DNA from: CAZFHZ01 sp964519015
GTDB taxonomy: Bacteria; Blakebacterota; Blakebacteria; Blakebacterales; CAYUVJ01
Direction of reading: 5' to 3'
Assembly (NCBI GenBank): GCA_964519015.1
Contig: CAZFHZ010000037.1
Coordinates: 1 to 29,072 of the forward strand
Length of the DNA: 29,072 nucleotides
Shown one piece after another: positions 24,814-29,072 of the stretch; the first letter of the stretch is position 1; each line of letters begins with the position of its first letter. The position numbers and the translations under genes are program-made. The notes beneath the pieces were generated by a model. That model saw only the letters and a program-made list of their open reading frames with translations, was not told where the DNA came from and did no database searches.

Positions 24814-25472
24814 GGGGTGGAGCCGTCCGGCGGCCGACTCACTCCCTCCAGCCGCTCGAGGAAGGGACGGAGCTGTTCGGCCACGTACTTGGCGATCATG
24901 TCCGCCTCCAGATTGACCCGCTCCCCCACGGCCAGCCGGCCGAGGGTGGTGACTTCGAGAGTGTGGGGGATGAGGGCGACCGAGAAGGCCTCATCGGTCA
25001 CCTCGACCACGGTCAGGCTCACCCCCTGCACCCCGATCGAACCCTTCGGAGCCAGATAGCGCCGCAACCCCTCCGGCAGACTATACCAGTGGACGACCTC
25101 GTCTGGGGAGACCGGACGGACGGGGTGAGTGGAGGGGGGACCCGGCAGCCGCACCCCTACCCCGTCCACGTGACCGAAGACCAGATGCCCGCCCAGGCGG
25201 GTTTGGAGGCTCAGGGAGCGCTCCAGGTTGACCCCATCCCCCTCCTCCAACTCCCCCAGGGCGGTCAAGCGCAGCGTCTCGGGGATCGCTTCGACCGAGA
25301 AGGTCTCCCGGTCGTGCGCGACCACGGTCAGGCAGACCCCCTGGGTGCAGATAGAATCCCCCATCCCCAGCTCGGAAGCGATCCCGGGGGCCCGGATGGT
25401 GAAGCGGCGGGCGCCGGCGACCGGCTCGATCCCGGTCACTTCCCCGACGGTCTCGACGATTCCACTGAACAT
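24810..25472 (-). CDS. ribE: Riboflavin synthase alpha chain
   Basis: A 220-residue enzyme that dismutates two lumazine molecules into riboflavin. It has two tandem lumazine-binding barrels. The first runs MFSGIVETVGEV to SICTQGVCLTVV and LERSLSLQTRLGGHLVFGHVD. The second contains YLAPKGSIGVQGVSLTVVEV and LIPHTLEVTTLG. I chose ATG 25472 because nearly all family members begin MF(T/S)GIVE, and GGGAG lies nine bases upstream. An ATG at 25490 overlapping the ribD stop would add six residues. A divergent insert (about residues 108-125) links the barrels. Confidence 0.96.
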   Translation of the reverse strand: MFSGIVETVGEVTGIEPVAGARRFTIRAPGIASELGMGDSICTQGVCLTVVAHDRETFSVEAIPETLRLTALGELEEGDGVNLERSLSLQTRLGGHLVFGHVDGVGVRLPGPPSTHPVRPVSPDEVVHWYSLPEGLRRYLAPKGSIGVQGVSLTVVEVTDEAFSVALIPHTLEVTTLGRLAVGERVNLEADMIAKYVAEQLRPFLERLEGVSRPPDGSTP

Positions 25473-25486
25473 CGTTGCCAGCTCCC

Positions 25487-26587
25487 TCATGTGTGCTCGG
25501 CCGGGAGCGCATGGACCAGCAGGTCCTCCCCGACCGGTTCGGCCCGGCAGGCGCCCAGTCGGACCGGCGGATCCAGGGGCGCGCCCAGGCTGCCACGACC
25601 GGCCCCCATCACTCGGGGGGCCACCCAGAAGTGCCACAGATCGACCAGGTCGGCCCGGGCCAGGACGGCGGTGAGGGTTGGTCCTCCCTCCACCAATATG
25701 CTGTCGAATCCGGCTTCGGCCAGCCTTCTCAGCAGGAGGAGCGGATCCTGCCCAGACTCTCCCCCGGTCGGAAGCGTCAGCAGCCGGGCACCCGCCTGCT
25801 CCAGCCGTCGGGCGGGCGGCGTTCCCGCCGCCTCCTGGGAGGTCACGATCACCACCGGTCCCCCCGGGGTCCGCAGGAGGCGGGCGTCGGGGGGGGTGCG
25901 CAGACGCCTGTCGGCCACCACCCGGGCGGGCTGGAGGGGATGGAGTCCCCCGTCGGGGAGGCGGGCGTTGAGCCGCGGATTATCGGCCAGCAGGGTGCCG
26001 CTCCCCACCAGGAGGGCGGCGAACTCGCTCCGGCGCCGGCCGGTCCAGGCCGCCGCGGCCGGTCCGGTCACCTCCAGCGGGCGGGAGTCGGGCCGGGCGG
26101 TCCGGCCGTCCAGGGTGCGGGCCGACTTGACCACGACGGCCGGACGGCCCGCCCGGGCGGATTCGAAATGGCGCCGGTTCAGCGCTTCGGCGGCCGCCGC
26201 CATCAGCCCGATCTCGACCTCGATCCCGGCCCGGCGCAGCCGCTCCAGACCCCGCCCCCGTACGCGGGGGTGCGGATCGGCAACCGCCGCCACCACCCGG
26301 TGTACCCCGGCCCGCAGGATGGCCTCCGTGCAGGGGGGGGTGCGACCCTGATGGTCGCACGGCTCCAACGTGACGTAGAGGGTCGCACCGCGGGCGGCTT
26401 CACCGGCCTGGGCCAGCGCCACGACCTCGGCGTGCGGAGTGCCCGGCCGCTGATGGAAACCCTCCCCGACCAGCCGGGGGCCGGCCACGACCACGGCCCC
26501 CACGGCCGGGTTCGGCGGTGCGGTCCAGCGGCCCCGGGCGGCCAGTTCGAGCGCCCGGCGCATCCACACTTCACCGCCTGGACTCAA
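25487..26587 (-). CDS. ribD: Bifunctional diaminohydroxyphosphoribosylaminopyrimidine deaminase / 5-amino-6-(5-phosphoribosylamino)uracil reductase
   Basis: Up to 366 residues. The N-terminal deaminase (about 10-145) has the zinc site in TPHAEVVALAQAG and LEPCDHQGRTPPCTEAI. The C-terminal reductase has VVVKSARTLDGRTA, LLVGSGTLLADNPRLNARL, RVVADRRLRTP, and the NADPH-binding FDSILVEGGPTLTAVL. It performs the second and third riboflavin steps. The longest frame starts at TTG 26587, overlapping the dehydrogenase stop. GTG 26569 and ATG 26563 are alternatives, since AGGCGG lies just upstream of them; family N-termini favour a few residues before WMRRALELA. It opens the rib block, and no FMN riboswitch precedes it. 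Confidence 0.95.
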   Translation of the reverse strand: MSPGGEVWMRRALELAARGRWTAPPNPAVGAVVVAGPRLVGEGFHQRPGTPHAEVVALAQAGEAARGATLYVTLEPCDHQGRTPPCTEAILRAGVHRVVAAVADPHPRVRGRGLERLRRAGIEVEIGLMAAAAEALNRRHFESARAGRPAVVVKSARTLDGRTARPDSRPLEVTGPAAAAWTGRRRSEFAALLVGSGTLLADNPRLNARLPDGGLHPLQPARVVADRRLRTPPDARLLRTPGGPVVIVTSQEAAGTPPARRLEQAGARLLTLPTGGESGQDPLLLLRRLAEAGFDSILVEGGPTLTAVLARADLVDLWHFWVAPRVMGAGRGSLGAPLDPPVRLGACRAEPVGEDLLVHALPAEHT

Positions 26588-27831
26588 GCGTAGAGCCCGC
26601 GCATGCGATGGACGTCGAGCACCCGCTTGATGGCGAGCATATAGGCGGCGATCCGCAGGCCGGTGCCGTGCTCGGCCGCCACCTTCCAGACATCGTCGAA
26701 GGCCCGGACCATGATCCGCTCCAGGCGTTCGTTGACCTCATCCTCGTTCCAGAACCAGCCCATCCGGTCCTGGACCCACTCGAAGTAGCTGACCGTGACC
26801 CCCCCGGCATTGCAGAGGATATCGGGGATGACTGTGATCCCCCGGGCAGACAGAGCATCGTCCGCTTCGGGCGCGATGGGGCCGTTCGCCCCTTCGGCCA
26901 CCAGGGGAGCCCGGATCCGATCGACGTTGCCGCTGTGGATCACGTTGTCGAGGGCCGCGGGGACCAGGATGTCGCAGTCCACCTCGAGGACCTCGGCGGG
27001 TTCACAGACCCGCCCCCCCTCGAAACCGGCCACCGTCCGCGCCCCCTGGACGTGTTCCATCAAAGCGGAGAAGTCGAGTCCCTTCGGCTCGACGATACCG
27101 GCGTTGACATCGGAGACGGCCACGATGGTGGCCCCCGACTGGTGGAGGAGTTCGGCGGCGGTCCCCCCCACGTTCCCGAAGCCCTGGATGGAGACCCGTG
27201 CTCCCTCCAGGGAGATGCCCAGGCGCCGGGTCGCCTCGCGGATACAGATGAGCACACCGCGGCCGGTGGCTTCCCGACGGCCGAGCGAGCCGCCCAGCTC
27301 GATCGGCTTGCCGGTGACCACCCCGGTTACCTGCTGGCGGGCGTGCATGGAGTAAGTGTCCATGATCCAGGCCATCGTCTGGGCGTCGGTGTTCACGTCG
27401 GGGGCGGGCACGTCGGAGTCGGGTCCCAGCACCTCGTAGAGCTCGGCCGTCCAGCGCCGGGTGAGCCGCTCCAGCTCGTTACGGGAGAGCTGGGCGGGAT
27501 CGCACCGCACCCCTCCCTTGGCACCGCCGAAGGGGATGTTGACCACGGCGCATTTCCAGGTCATCCAGAAAGCGAGCGCGGTCACCTCGTCCAGGTCGAC
27601 GTCGGGGTGGAACCGTATTCCCCCCTTCCCCGGACCGCGCCCGATCGAATGCTGGACGCGGTAGCCTTCGAACACCCGCACCCGCCCGTCGTCCATGCGG
27701 ATCGGCAGGTTCACGATGATCGTCCGGCGCGGACGCTTGATCGATTCGATCGCCAGCGGGTCGAGGCCCAGTCGCTCCACCGCCTCGTCGAAGTACTTCA
27801 TGGCGCCTTCGAAGACACTCCGCTCGTTCAT
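26584..27831 (-). CDS. gdhA: Glutamate dehydrogenase (Glu/Leu/Phe/Val dehydrogenase family)
   Basis: A 415-residue hexameric-type dehydrogenase interconverting glutamate and 2-oxoglutarate plus ammonia. The N-terminal domain has YRVQHSIGRGPGKGGIRFHP, the catalytic-lysine motif VNIPFGGAKGGV and VPAPDVNTDAQTMAWIMD. The Rossmann domain has VSIQGFGNVGGTAAELLHQS and a following VAVSDVNAG; the Asp/Asn after the second strand hints at NAD use, which is weak evidence. The C-terminal EGANGPI and CNAGGVTVSYFEW are typical. Length matches the 410-430 residue class (GudB/RocG-like). Start ATG 27831 has a G-rich ribosome binding site. It lies between a MacB-like permease and ribD with tight spacing, so it may drive the rib operon from an upstream promoter. 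Confidence 0.95.
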   Translation of the reverse strand: MNERSVFEGAMKYFDEAVERLGLDPLAIESIKRPRRTIIVNLPIRMDDGRVRVFEGYRVQHSIGRGPGKGGIRFHPDVDLDEVTALAFWMTWKCAVVNIPFGGAKGGVRCDPAQLSRNELERLTRRWTAELYEVLGPDSDVPAPDVNTDAQTMAWIMDTYSMHARQQVTGVVTGKPIELGGSLGRREATGRGVLICIREATRRLGISLEGARVSIQGFGNVGGTAAELLHQSGATIVAVSDVNAGIVEPKGLDFSALMEHVQGARTVAGFEGGRVCEPAEVLEVDCDILVPAALDNVIHSGNVDRIRAPLVAEGANGPIAPEADDALSARGITVIPDILCNAGGVTVSYFEWVQDRMGWFWNEDEVNERLERIMVRAFDDVWKVAAEHGTGLRIAAYMLAIKRVLDVHRMRGLYA

Positions 27832-27859
27832 CACGCCCCCTTTGGGTGCTGCGGAAGGA

Positions 27860-29072
27860 TCACTCGTACCGGAGGGCCTCGACGGCATCGAGCCGGGAGG
27901 CCTTGATCGCGGGGTAGACGCCGAAGGCCACCCCGATACCGACACAGGTCACGAACGCGATGACCAAGGCCCAGAAGGTGATCGCCGCCGGCAGGGGTGT
28001 GACCGCCCCGATCAGCAGCCCGAGGCCGGTCCCCAGGCCCGCGCCGATCATCCCTCCGGTCACACTCAATACCACGGCCTCGACCAGGAACTGGATCACG
28101 ATGTCGCCGCGGCGGGCGCCGACCGCTTTGCGGGTCCCGATCTCCCGGGTCCGCTCGGTCACCGACACCAGCATAATATTCATGATCCCGATGCCGCCCA
28201 CCAGCAGACTGATGCTGGCGATACCCACCATGACCAGACTGATGCCGGCGATGATGGTGTTCATCGACTCCTGTATCCCGGCTGCGGTGACGATCTCGAA
28301 ATCGTTCTCCTCGCCGGGACCCAGGCCACGGCGGCGGCGCAGCAGGGCGGTGGTCTCGTCGATCGCCTGCTCCTGAAGTTCGGGCAGGGCCTGGACCGCG
28401 AAGGCGAGTTCGCTCCGGCGCCCCCAGTACTTACGGAAGGTGGAGACCGGGATCATGACCAGGTTGTCCTGGCTGAAGCCGGCGAATTCCCCCTGGCTGG
28501 CCAGGATGCCCACCACCCGGAAACGTCGGCCGTCGAGCCGGACCTCCTGGCCGAGCGGGTCGATCCGGGAGAAGAACTTGTCGACCAGGTCCTGTCCCAG
28601 GATGACCACCTGCCGGCGCTGCTGGTCGTCGAGCTGGGAGAGGAAGCGCCCCGATTCCAGGTCGAGTCCCTGGATCCGGGGGAGGAAGCCGTCCGCGCCG
28701 TAGAGGAGCACGTTCGGGTTGGTTTTCTCCCCCTGGTAGCGGACCTCGATCCCGAACTGGGTGCTGTAGGCGGAGACGAAGGCCACCGAAGGGACGTCCG
28801 AGTCGATGGCATCGCGGTCGGAGAGCTCCAGGTCCCTCCAGTCGCGCGCGTTCGAGTGCCCCCCCACCCGGACCTCCACGCTCGGGCGCGCCTGCACGTA
28901 GAAGGTCTCGCTCCCCACGTCGCTCAGCTGCTGCTGCACGTAGACGCGCAGACCCTGGATGAGGCTGCTCATCCCCACCACCGCCAGCACCCCGATGATG
29001 ATGCCCAGACTGGTCAGCAGGCTGCGCAGGGGGGTGGCGACCAGGGCGCCGAAGGCGACGTTGACGGTCTCC
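27860..29072 (-). CDS. MacB/FtsX-type ABC transporter permease (partial, N-terminus beyond right edge)
   Basis: About 403 residues are visible; the start lies outside the window. The frame enters as ETVNVAFGALVATPLRSLLT followed by SLGIIIGVLAVVGMSSLIQG, the first transmembrane helix typical of MacB. A large extracytoplasmic MacB_PCD domain (about residues 50-270) contains VRLDGRRFRVVGILASQGEF-like strands. Three C-terminal helices follow: ISLLVGGIGIMNIMLVSV, VLSVTGGMIGAGLGTGLGLL and FWALVIAFVTCVGIGVAFG. The signature TERTREIGTRKAVGARRGDI and the ending YPAIKASRLDAVEALRYE are diagnostic. Members work with an ATPase and often a membrane fusion protein in efflux or lipoprotein/peptide export. 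The ATPase gene is probably just upstream, outside the window. Confidence 0.94.
   Translation of the reverse strand, partial: ETVNVAFGALVATPLRSLLTSLGIIIGVLAVVGMSSLIQGLRVYVQQQLSDVGSETFYVQARPSVEVRVGGHSNARDWRDLELSDRDAIDSDVPSVAFVSAYSTQFGIEVRYQGEKTNPNVLLYGADGFLPRIQGLDLESGRFLSQLDDQQRRQVVILGQDLVDKFFSRIDPLGQEVRLDGRRFRVVGILASQGEFAGFSQDNLVMIPVSTFRKYWGRRSELAFAVQALPELQEQAIDETTALLRRRRGLGPGEENDFEIVTAAGIQESMNTIIAGISLVMVGIASISLLVGGIGIMNIMLVSVTERTREIGTRKAVGARRGDIVIQFLVEAVVLSVTGGMIGAGLGTGLGLLIGAVTPLPAAITFWALVIAFVTCVGIGVAFGVYPAIKASRLDAVEALRYE

Noticed and set aside
26588..27859. FMN riboswitch ahead of the riboflavin genes.
   Set aside because: The sequence upstream of ribD is gdhA coding sequence, and the 28-base gap before gdhA has no FMN-element motifs.

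Overview
The window is a GC-rich, almost fully coding bacterial chromosome segment. It holds about 32 protein genes and one tRNA, with no stretch over 300 bases lacking a gene. It looks like an uncultured, probably diderm bacterium: it has lipid A/LPS-type glycosyltransferases, a MacB-like permease, CarD, and a long SecA with large helical insertions of the kind seen in the Fibrobacteres-Chlorobi-Bacteroidetes superphylum and related GC-rich candidate phyla. I cannot name the lineage from sequence alone.

Region 1 (1-9865, all minus strand) reads as one long translation and cell-division supercluster, starting from a recognisable promoter and a tRNA-Val(GAC). The order of transcription is tRNA-Val, thrS, infC, rpmI, rplT, pheS, pheT, a small coiled-coil gene, zapA, a ymdB-type phosphodiesterase gene, folD, and xseA, which runs off the left edge. 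pheT carries an apparent one-base deletion that puts its C-terminal anticodon-binding domain in another frame.

Region 2 (9889-13516) holds a two-domain membrane protein, apparently a phytol/polyprenol kinase-like half joined to a DUF92/TMEM19 half. It also has the nucleotide pyrophosphohydrolase mazG, an acyltransferase (plsC), and a small PPC/DUF296 protein. Several promoters are visible here.

Region 3 (13534-16643) groups a 6-pyruvoyl-tetrahydropterin synthase with GTP cyclohydrolase I (folE), a short-chain dehydrogenase and a GT4 glycosyltransferase. This gene set could make a tetrahydrobiopterin-like, possibly glycosylated, pterin. An 89-bp MITE-like element with IS630-style CTAG/TA target features sits exactly between the dehydrogenase and the glycosyltransferase. 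A related repeat arm covers the glycosyltransferase stop codon.

Region 4 (16668-29072, all minus strand) starts, in transcription order, with a MacB/FtsX-type permease entering from the right edge. It continues with glutamate dehydrogenase, the riboflavin operon (ribD, ribE, ribBA, ribH), nusB, a calcineurin-like phosphoesterase gene, secA, a short protein resembling half of a GT9 enzyme, and a complete GT9 glycosyltransferase. A separately promoted CarD-family regulator follows. Most junctions overlap by a few bases, implying translational coupling.

The best candidates for something new are the glycosyl-pterin hypothesis, the kinase fusion, and the small mobile element inserted at an operon junction. 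No CRISPR array, phage, toxin or defence system was seen.
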